A stretch of DNA of 64,000 nucleotides from an uncultured Eubacteriales bacterium (GCA_902799045.1 CADBZH010000017.1:1-64000), one strand, 5' to 3'; shown: positions 42,234 through 52,641, counted from the first letter of the stretch. Numbers and translations: made by a program. The notes: generated from the letters alone by a model not told the origin.

Positions 42234-42947
42234 ATGCGATTGGACAAGGCCGCGGCGCTGGCGGGGCTGACCCGCAGCGAGGCGCGCAAGGCGATTGCCG
42301 CCGGCCGCGTGCGGGTGGACGGGCAGATCGCCCGGGACGCGGGGATGCAGGTCGATCCGGCGCGGGTGCGCGTGGACGGCGCTCAGCCCGCCGAAGCGGG
42401 GGAGCTGTACGTGATGGTGCACAAGCCCGCCGGGGTGGTCACCGCCACGGAGGACCGGCGCTTCCAGACCGTCGTGGACCTGCTGCCGGAGCCGCTGCGA
42501 AGGCGAAGCATCGGCCCGGTGGGGCGGCTGGACCGGGACGTGACCGGCCTGGTGCTGCTCACCACTGACGGCCAGCTGGCCCACCGGCTGATTTCGCCCC
42601 GCTGGAAGGCCGGGAAGGTGTATCGCGCGAGGTGCGAGGGGCGGCTCACCGACGGCGAGGTCGCGGCCTTCGCAAGCGGCCTGGTCCTCTCCGATTTCAC
42701 CGCCCGGCCCGCGGCGCTCGAGATCCTGGAGGCCGGGGAGGCGGAATCCCTCGCGGACGTGACGCTTTCCGAGGGCAAGTTTCACCAGGTCAAGCGCATG
42801 TTTGCCGCCGTCGGCCACCCGCTGATCGCGCTCGAGCGGCGGCGCATCGGCAGCCTCGCCCTCGACCCCGCGCTTCAGCCGGGGGAGTGCCGCGAGCTGC
42901 GCGAGGATGAAGTGGCCGCGCTGAAGCGGCTGTGCGAATTGGATTGA
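42234..42947 (+). CDS. RsuA/RluB-family rRNA pseudouridine synthase
   Basis: The protein has 237 residues. An N-terminal S4 RNA-binding domain (about 1-50; RLDKAAALAGLTRSEARKAI) precedes the synthase domain. The latter carries the catalytic GRLDRDVTGLVLL with Asp100 and LAHRLISPRWKAGKVY. The length favours the RsuA group (16S rRNA), but RluB/RluE/RluF cannot be excluded. The start follows GGAGG. The methyltransferase gene begins 21 bases after its stop. Confidence 0.88.
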   Translation: MRLDKAAALAGLTRSEARKAIAAGRVRVDGQIARDAGMQVDPARVRVDGAQPAEAGELYVMVHKPAGVVTATEDRRFQTVVDLLPEPLRRRSIGPVGRLDRDVTGLVLLTTDGQLAHRLISPRWKAGKVYRARCEGRLTDGEVAAFASGLVLSDFTARPAALEILEAGEAESLADVTLSEGKFHQVKRMFAAVGHPLIALERRRIGSLALDPALQPGECRELREDEVAALKRLCELD

Positions 42948-42968
42948 CGCGTAAAGAAGGAGTCCATC

Positions 42969-43565
42969 ATGAACGATCACTACTATACCGAGCATCCCGC
43001 CTCCGATCATGCCGAGCGAACGGTGCGCCTGACGGCGCTGGGAAACGCGCTGACCTTCACCACGGACGCGGGCGTATTCTCCCGGGACGGGCTGGACAGG
43101 GGCACGGAGGCGCTGCTGGAGGCGCTGCCGGAGCCGATGACGGGCCGGGTGCTGGACCTGGGCTGCGGCTGGGGGCCGGTGGGCGTGGCGCTGGGCAGGA
43201 GGTATCCGGCGCTGGAGATCGTGATGACCGACATCAACCAGCGGGCGGCGGACCTGGCCCGGCGCAACCTCGCCGCCAACGGCGTGTGGGCCGAGGTGGC
43301 GCAGGGCGACGGCTTTGAGCACGTGACGGGGCGCTTTGACGCGATCGTCACCAATCCGCCCATCCGCGCCGGCAAGGCCGTGATCTACGGCCTGTTTGAC
43401 CGCGCGCGGGACTTCCTCGTTCCCGGCGGCGCGCTGTACATCGTCATTCGCAAGCAGCAGGGCGCGCCCTCGGCCCTCAAGTACCTGCGCGGGATCTACG
43501 CCGGGGCAGAGGTCATCGCCCGCAGCGGCGGATTCCACGTGATGCGGGCGTGGGTGGAGGAATAA
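42969..43565 (+). CDS. class I SAM methyltransferase, RsmC-like
   Basis: The protein has 198 residues. LDLGCGWGPVGVALG is the S-adenosylmethionine loop, and the catalytic motif TNPPIRAGK is typical of RsmC/RlmG-type guanine-N2 methyltransferases. The N-terminal YYTEHPASDHAERTVRL is characteristic of short clostridial members that lack the N-terminal half of E. coli RsmC. Co-location with a pseudouridine synthase supports an rRNA target. Confidence 0.85.
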   Translation: MNDHYYTEHPASDHAERTVRLTALGNALTFTTDAGVFSRDGLDRGTEALLEALPEPMTGRVLDLGCGWGPVGVALGRRYPALEIVMTDINQRAADLARRNLAANGVWAEVAQGDGFEHVTGRFDAIVTNPPIRAGKAVIYGLFDRARDFLVPGGALYIVIRKQQGAPSALKYLRGIYAGAEVIARSGGFHVMRAWVEE

Positions 43566-43675
43566 TACTAAATTCCATCTAATCCATGCACATCTGCGGG
43601 TGCCTTTTTTGCCCTGGCTGTGCTTCGCTTCGGTCAACGATGCGCTGCATCGCCTCCCTCAGAAGGAATTTAGTA
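43566..43675. mobile_element. MITE-like element A, copy 2
   Basis: The element is 110 bp with inverted ends TACTAAATTCC (43566-43576) and GGAATTTAGTA (43665-43675), flanked on both sides by TAA (43563-43565 and 43676-43678). The left flank overlaps the methyltransferase stop codon. It lacks the 20 bp found only in copy 1 at 9356-9485; otherwise the two look identical. Confidence 0.7.
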
Positions 43676-43689
43676 TAAGGATTATTCAA

Positions 43690-43720
43690 GCGCCTGCCGC
43701 GAACGCGGCAGGCGCTTGAT
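43690..43720 (-). terminator. hairpin downstream of malK
   Basis: CAAGCGCCTGCCGC pairs with GCGGCAGGCGCTTG around GAAC. This near-perfect palindrome sits just past the end of the leftward malK gene. Confidence 0.65.
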
Positions 43721-43736
43721 GTGCGGATGTGATGCT

Positions 43737-44861
<1,125 letters not shown>

Positions 44862-44937
44862 ATTGTACAATCCTCCAATTCAACAACGGGTATACCCATT
44901 TCAATCGGGGGGAGCCTGCTCCCCCGTCCACAGGGCG

Positions 44938-46266
44938 TCAGCCCTTCACCGCGCCGCCGGTGACGCCTTCGACATAGTACTTCTGCAGCGCCAGGAACAG
45001 CGCCGTGATCGGCACCGCCACCAGCACGCCGCCCGCGCAGAAGCGGGTGAAGTAGTTCTGGAAGTCGTTGGTGTTCACCCAGTTGTACAGACCCACCGCC
45101 ACGTTGTAGCCGTCCTGGTGGCCGAAGGCCACGTAGCTGGCGAACACGTAATCGCCCCAGGGCGCCATGAAGGCCATCAGGATCGTGTAGATCACGATGG
45201 GCTTGGCCAGCGGCATGATGATCTTCAGGAACACCTGGAAGCGGGTCGCGCCGTCGATGCGGGCGGATTCGTCCAGGGACTTGGGGATCGTGTCAAAGAA
45301 GCCCTTGGAGATGTAATAGCCCATGCCCGAGGAGGCGCAGTAGATCAGGATCAGGCCGGGCACCGCGCCCGCCTGGGTCAGGCCCATCTGCTTCAGCAGG
45401 AAGTAGAGGGTGATCATGGTCAAGAAGCCCGGGAACAGGCCCAGGATCAGCACCACGTTCATGATCAGCTTCCGGCCTTTGAAGCGCAGGCGGGACAGGG
45501 CATAGCTGACGGACAGCACGATCACCGTCTGGATCACGGAGGTGAACAGCGCGATGGTCAGCGTGTTGCCGTACCAGCGGACGTACTGGCTCATGGTCAT
45601 CGGCGCGAGGATGCACTGCGCGATCAGGGCCAGCGCCCCGAATTCCGCAAACATCGCGCAGAACTTCTTCAGCCCCTCGTGTTTGTCCTCCACCACATAG
45701 CCGGGGATGGAGCGCAGCAGCTTGCTGTCTTGCTTCAGGTAGACGCGGGCCATGATCCAGCCCGCCAGCACGAACAGCGCCAGCGAAATCAGCGCCTTGA
45801 CCCAGCTGCCCGCGAGGGCGAAGCCCTGCAGCGCCATGGTCAGGCCCACCAGCGCGACAAAGCCGATCAGCAGGCTGCCGCCCAGCAGGGCGACGCGCGT
45901 GCCGCGGCCCTCGCCTTCGCCCTTGTCCAGCAGCCTTCCGCACACGTGGATCAGCACCGCCGTCACGGCGGCGACGGCGACGGCCACGATCAGCGCCTGG
46001 CCCAGCCAGGAGAAGAAGTTGCTGCCCTCGAACAGGAAGGCGTAGTTGTCCAGGGAGAAGGTCTTGGGGATCAGATAGTCCACCATGCCGCCCTTCTCCA
46101 GCTTGTAGGAGCGGAAGGACTGGAGGACCAGGAACACGAAGGGCACCAGCCACACGATGCTCATGATGACCAGCACCGTGTAGATCGTGCCGTTGATTCG
46201 GCGCTCGTGGCCCCTTTTGCTGCGCAGCTTCTGCTGGCCCGCAGCCACGTTTGCGTTGTTCGTCAT
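44938..46266 (-). CDS. maltodextrin ABC permease MalG-like, with insertion
   Basis: The protein has 442 residues, about 150 more than a standard MalG. Helix 1 lies near 30-50. The usual core resumes at about 230 (YVRWYGNTLTIAL) with the EAA loop DESARIDGATRFQVFLKIIMPLAKP. Between them (about 85-225) is extra sequence with three or four hydrophobic segments. There is no frameshift. The ATG overlaps the malF stop (TGATG). It pairs with MalF and MalK. Confidence 0.85.
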   Translation of the reverse strand: MTNNANVAAGQQKLRSKRGHERRINGTIYTVLVIMSIVWLVPFVFLVLQSFRSYKLEKGGMVDYLIPKTFSLDNYAFLFEGSNFFSWLGQALIVAVAVAAVTAVLIHVCGRLLDKGEGEGRGTRVALLGGSLLIGFVALVGLTMALQGFALAGSWVKALISLALFVLAGWIMARVYLKQDSKLLRSIPGYVVEDKHEGLKKFCAMFAEFGALALIAQCILAPMTMSQYVRWYGNTLTIALFTSVIQTVIVLSVSYALSRLRFKGRKLIMNVVLILGLFPGFLTMITLYFLLKQMGLTQAGAVPGLILIYCASSGMGYYISKGFFDTIPKSLDESARIDGATRFQVFLKIIMPLAKPIVIYTILMAFMAPWGDYVFASYVAFGHQDGYNVAVGLYNWVNTNDFQNYFTRFCAGGVLVAVPITALFLALQKYYVEGVTGGAVKG

Positions 46267-47741
46267 CACTGGAAATCCTCCTCATTCTTCACGGACGGTA
46301 TCAGGTTGTAGACCACCAGGTTGATCACGGCCAGCACTACGAACACCATGATGCCGATGACGGCGGCGATCTTGTAGTTCGTGTCGGACACGGTCATGCG
46401 GTAGAGCCAGGTGATCAGCAGGTCTGTGTGGCCGGCGTTGCCCGCCAGGCCCATCGGCTTGCCCTGGCTGAGCAGGAAGATGACGTTGAAGTTGTTGATG
46501 TTGCCGGTGAAGCTCGTCAGCAGGTACGGCCCCGTGACGAACAGCATGTAGGGCAGGGTGATCTTGCCGTACATCTGCACGGCGTTGGCGCCGTCGATGC
46601 GGGCGGATTCATACAGGTCCGCCGGGATGTTCATCAATATGCCCGTGGCGATCAGCATCAGATAGGGGATGCCGATCCAGATGTTGATGAGGATGATGGT
46701 GAAGCGCGCCCAGCCCGGGTTCGTCCAGAAGGGGATGGGCTGGCTGATCCAGTGCCACTTCATCAGGTAGGTGTTGATCAGGCCGTCCGCCGCGAACATC
46801 TTGGACACGTACAAAAGCGACACGAACTGGGGAATGGCGATGGTCATGACCAGGATCGTGCGCCAGACCTTCTTCAGCTTGATGCCCTTTTTGTTGATCA
46901 TGATGGCCACGAACATGCCCAGGAAGTAGTTCAGGAACGTGGCAAAGAAGGCCCACACCAGCGTCCAGAACAGCACCTGCTTGAAGGTGTCGCCATAGCT
47001 GGCCGAGCCGGAGGACAGCAGCGTCTTGAAGTTTTCAAAGCCCACCCAGGTGAACAGCTTGGCGGGGGGCTGGTGGTTGTAGTCAAAGTTGGTGAAGGCC
47101 ACCAGGATCATGAAGAAGATGGGCAGGATCGTGAACACGAACACGCCCAGCGTGGGCAGGGCCAGCAGCGTCTTGTGGAACTGGCTGTCCATCAGCGATT
47201 GCAGGTCGTCCTTCGTGCGCTTCAGCTTCCTGCCGGAGGCGAGGATCTGCTGGCTGATCTTGTTCTGCTTGATGTTCATGCGCCAGGTGTAGATGAAGGC
47301 CAGCACGAAGAACAGCGTCAGCACGCCGTAGAGCAGGATCAGGAAGGAATTGTCGCCGTAGACGGTCTTGCGGCCCACCTTCTCGGTGGCCACGGTGCCC
47401 AGCGTGTTCAACTTGGCCAGGTAGGCCATGCCGAAATTCACCATGTACAGGTTGAACACCGTCTGGAACAGGAAAAACAGCAGGCCGCGGCCCCACTGGC
47501 CCCGGGCCATCGAGCCGGAGCCCATGACGAGATAGGACAGGCGGGTCTTCCAGTCGCCGTCGCGGAAGGTGGTGATCAGGTCGACCACGGACAGCCACAG
47601 CCCCTTGAAGCAGCGGCCGATGTTCAGCCCCAGCTTCATGAAGCCCCGGCCGACGCGCCCCGGCAGCCCCGTGAAGAAGCGCCCCAGATCGTGGAGCATC
47701 TTCTGGGGCTTGCTCATTTTGAGATAGTCCAAATCAACCAT
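46266..47741 (-). CDS. maltodextrin ABC permease MalF-like
   Basis: The protein has 491 residues. There is an N-terminal extension with two or three hydrophobic segments. The standard permease core starts near 210 and carries the EAA loop YESARIDGANAVQMYGKITLPYM. Members of this longer class import maltodextrins (GanP/MdxF-like). The start at 47741 follows GGGGGAG. Confidence 0.88.
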   Translation of the reverse strand: MVDLDYLKMSKPQKMLHDLGRFFTGLPGRVGRGFMKLGLNIGRCFKGLWLSVVDLITTFRDGDWKTRLSYLVMGSGSMARGQWGRGLLFFLFQTVFNLYMVNFGMAYLAKLNTLGTVATEKVGRKTVYGDNSFLILLYGVLTLFFVLAFIYTWRMNIKQNKISQQILASGRKLKRTKDDLQSLMDSQFHKTLLALPTLGVFVFTILPIFFMILVAFTNFDYNHQPPAKLFTWVGFENFKTLLSSGSASYGDTFKQVLFWTLVWAFFATFLNYFLGMFVAIMINKKGIKLKKVWRTILVMTIAIPQFVSLLYVSKMFAADGLINTYLMKWHWISQPIPFWTNPGWARFTIILINIWIGIPYLMLIATGILMNIPADLYESARIDGANAVQMYGKITLPYMLFVTGPYLLTSFTGNINNFNVIFLLSQGKPMGLAGNAGHTDLLITWLYRMTVSDTNYKIAAVIGIMVFVVLAVINLVVYNLIPSVKNEEDFQ

Positions 47742-47783
47742 ATGCACTCCCCCTTTTTGTCGGTTATTTTGCTTCAATCTAAA

Positions 47784-47810
47784 ACGGACCGAGGCTGAAC
47801 CCCGGTCCGT
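47784..47810 (-). terminator. leaky terminator between malE and malF
   Basis: ACGGACCG (47784-47791) pairs with CGGTCCGT (47803-47810). On the minus strand the stem is followed by TTTTAG. Such attenuators are usual after binding-protein genes and lower permease expression. Confidence 0.6.
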
Positions 47811-47822
47811 CGGACGGTCGGA

Positions 47823-49022
47823 TTAGCCGACGTAGGAAGCGCAGGTCTCCTGGAACTCGGTCAGGACGCCCATCAGGGCCTCGTCGTCCATGTCGTCGAA
47901 TTCCTTGCCGATGATCCTGTCGCCCAGGCCGGTGGCCAGGCTCCAGTAGTCGCCGGGATACTGGCCCTGCGGGATGGTGAAGGCCAGCTGCTCGCCCAGA
48001 GCGGACAGCGCCACGTCAGCCTGCACGGCTTCGCTCTTCTGGGCCTCCAGGTTGGAGGGACCCCAGCCCAGCGCCTCGTAGCGGGCCAGCTGCACGTCGC
48101 CGGAGGTCAGCCAGGCAGCCAGAGCGTCGCAGGCGGCCAGCTTGGCCTCGTCCTCCTGGGGCTTCACGCCCAGCAGCTTGAAGCCGCCGAAGCCGGACAG
48201 CTGATAGCCGTCGCACATGGGCAGCTTGGCCGCGGCGTAGTTCTCGCCGAACAGCTCCTTGGCGGCCTCGGAATCCCAGGTGCCGTCCACGATCGCGGCC
48301 ACGTTGGTGGCGTTGGAGATGGAGGAGCCGTTCTGGAAGGCGGGGCTCTTGGCCAGCTTGATCATGCTCTTCAGGGCCTTCAGGCCTTCCTCGGAGGCGT
48401 AGGTGGCGTTGCAGGCGGTCAGGTTGCCGTCGTTGTCGGAATCATAGGTCAGGGTGCAGCCCGCGCCGAAGAAGAACGCGGTCTGATACCAGCCGGAGTT
48501 GATCTCCATGTAGAAGCTCTTGCCGGCGGCTTCGCAGTCGGCCAGGACGGCGTCCAGGTCGGACGGATCGGTCACGACGCTGGAATCATAGTACATGAAA
48601 TAGCCGTTGTCGCTGGTCAGCGGATAGGCGTACAGGGTGTCGCCCATGGTGGCGGCGGCCACGGAGCCGGCGTCGTTCTCGGCCTTGACGGCCTCGGCGT
48701 TGCCCTCTTCAACCACTTCCAGGGCGCCGGCGGCGACCATGCGGGCCAGCTGGTCCTGCGCGAAGTTGAACACGTCCGCGGCGGCATCCACGTCGGTGAT
48801 GACCTTGCCGGCGGCGTCGCCCTCGCCCACGGGCTCGATGACGACGTTCATGTCGGCGTACTCGGGATTGGCGGCCTTGAAGGCCTCAACCTGCTCGGCG
48901 GTGAAATCCACGGCGGCGTCCGGCACCCACACCTTCAGATCGCCGCTGTAGCCCTCCGCGAACGCGGAGCACAGGGTCAGCGCCAGCGCCAGGGCCAGCA
49001 CCAGAGTCAACAGTTTCTTCAT
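47823..49022 (-). CDS. maltodextrin-type ABC binding protein
   Basis: The protein has 399 residues. A signal peptide (MKKLLTLVLALALALTLCSA, cleaved near AFA) precedes a MalE/MdxE-like fold with DLKVWVPDAA, FNFAQDQLARMVAAGAL, YAYPLTSDNGYFMYYDSS and VDGTWDSEAAKELFGENYAAAKLP. It binds the sugar outside the membrane and delivers it to MalFG. The ribosome site is AAGGAGG. A near-consensus promoter lies upstream. Confidence 0.9.
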   Translation of the reverse strand: MKKLLTLVLALALALTLCSAFAEGYSGDLKVWVPDAAVDFTAEQVEAFKAANPEYADMNVVIEPVGEGDAAGKVITDVDAAADVFNFAQDQLARMVAAGALEVVEEGNAEAVKAENDAGSVAAATMGDTLYAYPLTSDNGYFMYYDSSVVTDPSDLDAVLADCEAAGKSFYMEINSGWYQTAFFFGAGCTLTYDSDNDGNLTACNATYASEEGLKALKSMIKLAKSPAFQNGSSISNATNVAAIVDGTWDSEAAKELFGENYAAAKLPMCDGYQLSGFGGFKLLGVKPQEDEAKLAACDALAAWLTSGDVQLARYEALGWGPSNLEAQKSEAVQADVALSALGEQLAFTIPQGQYPGDYWSLATGLGDRIIGKEFDDMDDEALMGVLTEFQETCASYVG

Positions 49023-49078
49023 GGTAGTTCCTCCTTTTGATTCGGCGCGCCAGGGACGCACCGTTTTCATTCAACCGT

Positions 49079-49107
49079 ATTATAGCACTCTGTTAAGGGA
49101 ATGTCAA
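49079..49107 (-). promoter_or_regulatory. consensus promoter of the maltodextrin operon
   Basis: On the minus strand, TTGACA (49102-49107) and TATAAT (49079-49084) are separated by exactly 17 bp. A perfect consensus promoter implies repression or high expression. Confidence 0.85.
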
Positions 49108-49112
49108 AAGAA

Positions 49113-49134
49113 AACCTGCCTTTTTTGGCAGGTT
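49113..49134 (-). terminator. terminator of the AraC-family gene
   Basis: AACCTGCC (49113-49120) pairs with GGCAGGTT (49127-49134). Minus-strand T-rich sequence TTTTCTTTTG follows. Confidence 0.7.
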
Positions 49135-49174
49135 GATAGAAATTTCCGATATCTGTGATAGGAAAGTATCAATT

Positions 49175-50056
49175 TTACGTATTCTTTGCGAGCCTCCGGT
49201 ATCGCCCGGGGGAGGTGCCGTACTTGGCGCGGAAGCGGCGGATGAAGTAGCTGATGTTCTCAAAGCCGCAGTTCGCCGCCACGGAGCCCACGTCGTCCTC
49301 CGTCTCCTTTAAATAGTACACCGCCGCCGAGAGCCGATAGTCCGTCAGGTATTCCACGAAGGTGCGGCCCGTCACCTGGCGGAAGATGCGCATGAAGTGG
49401 GAGGGGCTGTAGCCCGCCACCGCCGCCGCCTCCGCCACGGAGATGGGCTCGCGGAAGTGGGCGCTGACATAGCTGACCAGGCCCTTCAGCTTTTCCGCGT
49501 CCTCGCTGGGGCGGGGGTGGGAAGCCGCGTCGCGATGGGTGTGCAGCGCGTGGAGCAGCCGGAACAGCTCGCTCTTCACCAGCAGCGCGTAGCCCGGGGC
49601 GCGCTCGGCGCAGGCCGCGTCCGCCCTGTCCAGCGCCGCGCTCACCAGCCGGTGCAGCTCCGTGCCCGGGCGGATGGGCCGCTCGAAGCGCAGCTTGCCC
49701 TGGCGCAGGGCGTCCACCACGCTGCGGCACCAGTCGTCCGCCTCCAGGCTGTCCAGCAGCCCCAGCGAGAAGATGATGTTTTCATATTCCATGCGCACGC
49801 CGGCGTCGCCCTCGATGGCGTGCAGCTCCCCGGGCAGCACCGGCACCACGCAGCCCGCCGACACCGGATGGCGCACCAGGTCCACCCACACGGCGCCGCT
49901 GCCCTTCTTGATGTAGACCAGCTCCATCTGCTCGTGCCAGTGGGGGTTCACGCGGTCAAAATCCTGGGGGATCGTGCACAGGTAGGTGTTGTAGGCGAAG
50001 CCCGGCTGCTCGTGCACGCGGGTCTCCTGGTATTGGGTGTAGTTCGCCAGATCCAT
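49175..50056 (-). CDS. AraC-family transcriptional regulator
   Basis: The protein has 293 residues. A cupin-like sensing domain (about 20-150; HWHEQMELVYIKKGSGAVW) precedes two helix-turn-helix motifs at the C-terminus (about 195-290), with SVAEAAAVAGYSPSHFMRIFRQVTGRTF and VGSVAANCGFENISYFIRRFRAKYGTSPG. It is divergent from glgP and upstream of the maltodextrin importer, so it probably activates one or both. The start is ATG 50056 behind AAAGGTGG. Confidence 0.9.
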   Translation of the reverse strand: MDLANYTQYQETRVHEQPGFAYNTYLCTIPQDFDRVNPHWHEQMELVYIKKGSGAVWVDLVRHPVSAGCVVPVLPGELHAIEGDAGVRMEYENIIFSLGLLDSLEADDWCRSVVDALRQGKLRFERPIRPGTELHRLVSAALDRADAACAERAPGYALLVKSELFRLLHALHTHRDAASHPRPSEDAEKLKGLVSYVSAHFREPISVAEAAAVAGYSPSHFMRIFRQVTGRTFVEYLTDYRLSAAVYYLKETEDDVGSVAANCGFENISYFIRRFRAKYGTSPGRYRRLAKNT

Positions 50057-50177
50057 AACGACCACCTTTTGAAGCGCCCTTATAATGGTAGCGGGAGGAG
50101 CGCTCCCCGCCCCGCCGAATGATAGTATTGTATCACAAACTGCGCCAATCCTGCAAGATTTCCTAACAAAACGCGGC

Positions 50178-50183
50178 TATAAT
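50178..50183 (+). promoter_or_regulatory. -10 element of glgP
   Basis: A consensus TATAAT lies 31 bases before the glgP start codon. No convincing -35 is present at 17 bp, which fits activator dependence (the AraC protein is divergent). Confidence 0.5.
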
Positions 50184-50213
50184 ACTGGCAAAACACAGAT
50201 GGAGGGATGTGCC

Positions 50214-52469
50214 ATGAAGCATACCACCCTGCGGGAATATGTCGGAAGGCCGCTGGAGGAACTGACGCGGGCGGAGCTGTTCAACGCCCTGCTGCGCTAC
50301 GCGGACGAGGCCGCGAAGGCCCGGGGCTTCAACGCCGGCAAAAAGAAGCTGTATTACATCTCGGCGGAATTCCTGATCGGCAGGCTGCTGAGCAACAACC
50401 TGATCAACCTGGGCCTGTACGACGCCGTGCGCGACGAGCTGGCGGCGGCGGGCATCGCGCTGGCCGACCTGGAGGAGCTTGAGCTGGAGCCGAGCCTGGG
50501 CAACGGCGGCCTGGGGCGGCTGGCGGCCTGCTTCCTGGACAGCCTGGCCACGCTGGGCCTGCCGGCGGACGGCGTGGGCCTGGCCTACCACTGCGGCCTG
50601 TTCCGCCAGTGCTTCGAGGCCAACAAGCAGGCGGAGACGCCGGACGGCTGGCTGCGCTGGGGCACGGAGAGCTGGATGCGCCGTACCGACACCCATTACG
50701 AGATCCCCTTCGGCGGCATGACGCTGAAGAGCACGATGTATGAGATCGTCGTGACCGGCTATGAGGGCAAGTGCGACCGGCTGCGCCTGTTCGACGTGGA
50801 CACCGTGGACGAGCGGCTCATCAAGACCGGCATCGCCTTCGACCAGGCGGCGCTGGAGAAGAACCTGACGCTGTTCCTCTATCCCGACGATTCCACCGAC
50901 GCCGGCCGCCTGCTGCGCGTGTACCAGGAGTACTTCATGGTCGCCAACGCGGCGCGGCTGATCCTGGACGAGTGCGAGGCGAAGGGCGGTGACGTGCGCG
51001 AGCTGGCGGATTACGCCGCCGTGCAGATCAACGACACCCATCCCACGCTGGTGATCCCGGAGCTGATCCGGCTGCTCGCCGAGCGCGGCGTGGACGAGGA
51101 CGAGGCCATTGAGATCGTCACGAAGGTCTGCGGCTACACGAACCACACCATCCTGGCCGAGGCGCTGGAGAAGTGGCCCATCGGCTATCTGGAGCAGGCC
51201 GTGCCCCACCTGATGCCCATCATCCGCCGGCTGGACGAGGTGGCGAAGGCGCGCTGCGGCGAGCCGTTCACCCACATCATCGACGGCGCGGGCTTCGTGC
51301 ACATGGCGAACATCGACATCCACTTCAGCCATTCCGTCAACGGCGTGGCCCGGCTGCACACGGAGATTCTGAAGAACAGCGAGCTGGCGCCGTTCTACGC
51401 GCTGTATCCGGAGAAGTTCAACAACAAGACCAACGGCATCACCTTCCGCCGCTGGCTGATGAGCTGCAACCCGGAGCTGTCCGCCCTGATCGACGAGACC
51501 ATTGGCAAGGGCTGGCGCAGGGACGCGGACGAGCTTGAAAAGCTGCTGAAGCACGCGGGCGAGCCCGCGCTGCTGGAGCGGCTGGCCGCGGTGAAGCGGG
51601 TGAACAAGCAGCGGTTCGCCGACTGGATCTTCGAGCACCAGGGCGCGGTGATTGACCCGGATTCCGTGTTCGACGTGCAGAGCAAGCGGCTGCATGAGTA
51701 CAAGCGCCAGCAGCTGAACCTGCTGTGGCTGATCCGCGAATACCTGCGCATCCGCCTCGGCGCGACCCCGGCGCGGCCCATCACCGCCATCTTCGGCGCG
51801 AAGGCGGCCCCGGCCTACACCATCGCCAAGGACATCATCCATGCCATCCTGTGCCTGTCGAAGGTGATCGAGAGCGACCCGGTGGCCGGAAAGTGGCTGA
51901 AGGTCGTGATGGTGGAGAACTACAACGTCTCCGCCGCCGAGAAGCTGATCCCCGCCTGCGACCTGTCCGAGCAGATCTCCCTGGCCTCCAAGGAGGCCAG
52001 CGGCACCGGCAACATGAAGTTCATGCTCAACGGCGCCGTCACCCTGGGCACCATGGACGGCGCGAACGTGGAGATCGCCGAGCTGGTGGGCGAGGACAAC
52101 ATATACACCTTCGGCGCGTCCTCGGACGAGGTCATCGAGCGCTATCGCCGCGGCGATTACAACCCCCGCGCGTATCTGGACGCCGACCCGGCCCTGTCCG
52201 CCGCCGTGGATTTCCTCACCGACGGGCGCATGTTGGCCGTGGGCGACCGGACGTGCCTGGAGCGGCTGAAGAACGAGCTGGTGAACAAGGACTGGTTCAT
52301 GACCTTCCCGGATTTCGCCGACTACTGCCGCGCCAAGTCCGCGGCCCTCGCCGACTACGAGGACGCCGCCGCCTGGAACAAAAAGACCCTGGCGAACATC
52401 GCCCGGGCGGGATACTTCTCCTCCGACCGCACCATCGCGCAGTACAACGAGGAGATCTGGGGACTCTGA
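50214..52469 (+). CDS. glgP: glycogen/maltodextrin phosphorylase
   Basis: The protein has 751 residues of the GT35 family. Pyridoxal phosphate is bound at Lys602 in GTGNMKFMLNGAVTLGTMDGANVEI. LEPSLGNGGLGRLAACFLDSLATL and NDTHPTLVIPELIR are hallmark strands. It releases glucose 1-phosphate from alpha-1,4-glucans. It is slightly shorter than animal or E. coli enzymes, usual for clostridial forms. Placement beside the maltodextrin importer links import to phosphorolysis. The ribosome site is GGAGG. Confidence 0.95.
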   Translation: MKHTTLREYVGRPLEELTRAELFNALLRYADEAAKARGFNAGKKKLYYISAEFLIGRLLSNNLINLGLYDAVRDELAAAGIALADLEELELEPSLGNGGLGRLAACFLDSLATLGLPADGVGLAYHCGLFRQCFEANKQAETPDGWLRWGTESWMRRTDTHYEIPFGGMTLKSTMYEIVVTGYEGKCDRLRLFDVDTVDERLIKTGIAFDQAALEKNLTLFLYPDDSTDAGRLLRVYQEYFMVANAARLILDECEAKGGDVRELADYAAVQINDTHPTLVIPELIRLLAERGVDEDEAIEIVTKVCGYTNHTILAEALEKWPIGYLEQAVPHLMPIIRRLDEVAKARCGEPFTHIIDGAGFVHMANIDIHFSHSVNGVARLHTEILKNSELAPFYALYPEKFNNKTNGITFRRWLMSCNPELSALIDETIGKGWRRDADELEKLLKHAGEPALLERLAAVKRVNKQRFADWIFEHQGAVIDPDSVFDVQSKRLHEYKRQQLNLLWLIREYLRIRLGATPARPITAIFGAKAAPAYTIAKDIIHAILCLSKVIESDPVAGKWLKVVMVENYNVSAAEKLIPACDLSEQISLASKEASGTGNMKFMLNGAVTLGTMDGANVEIAELVGEDNIYTFGASSDEVIERYRRGDYNPRAYLDADPALSAAVDFLTDGRMLAVGDRTCLERLKNELVNKDWFMTFPDFADYCRAKSAALADYEDAAAWNKKTLANIARAGYFSSDRTIAQYNEEIWGL

Positions 52470-52510
52470 ATAATCTGAGGCGCACCCCCGATGCCGCAGG
52501 GCAACGGAAC

Positions 52511-52589
52511 GCACAGATCCTTCGCTCACGCTCAGGATGGCAGACGACGCGATGCTGTCATCCTGAGCGAAGCGAAGGATCTGTGCGCA
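52511..52589. repeat. GCACAGATCCTTCGC hairpin repeat, best copy
   Basis: GCACAGATCCTTCGCT...CGCTCAGGATG faces CATCCTGAGCG..GCGAAGGATCTGTGC with near-perfect pairing over about 30 bp. It is the clearest copy of this family in the window and lies between convergent genes, so it probably terminates both. Confidence 0.7.
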
Positions 52590-52641
52590 GCGTCAGGGGG
52601 CTGTGTTTGGCAAATCCATCCGCTTTTCGCGGTGGGCCTGT

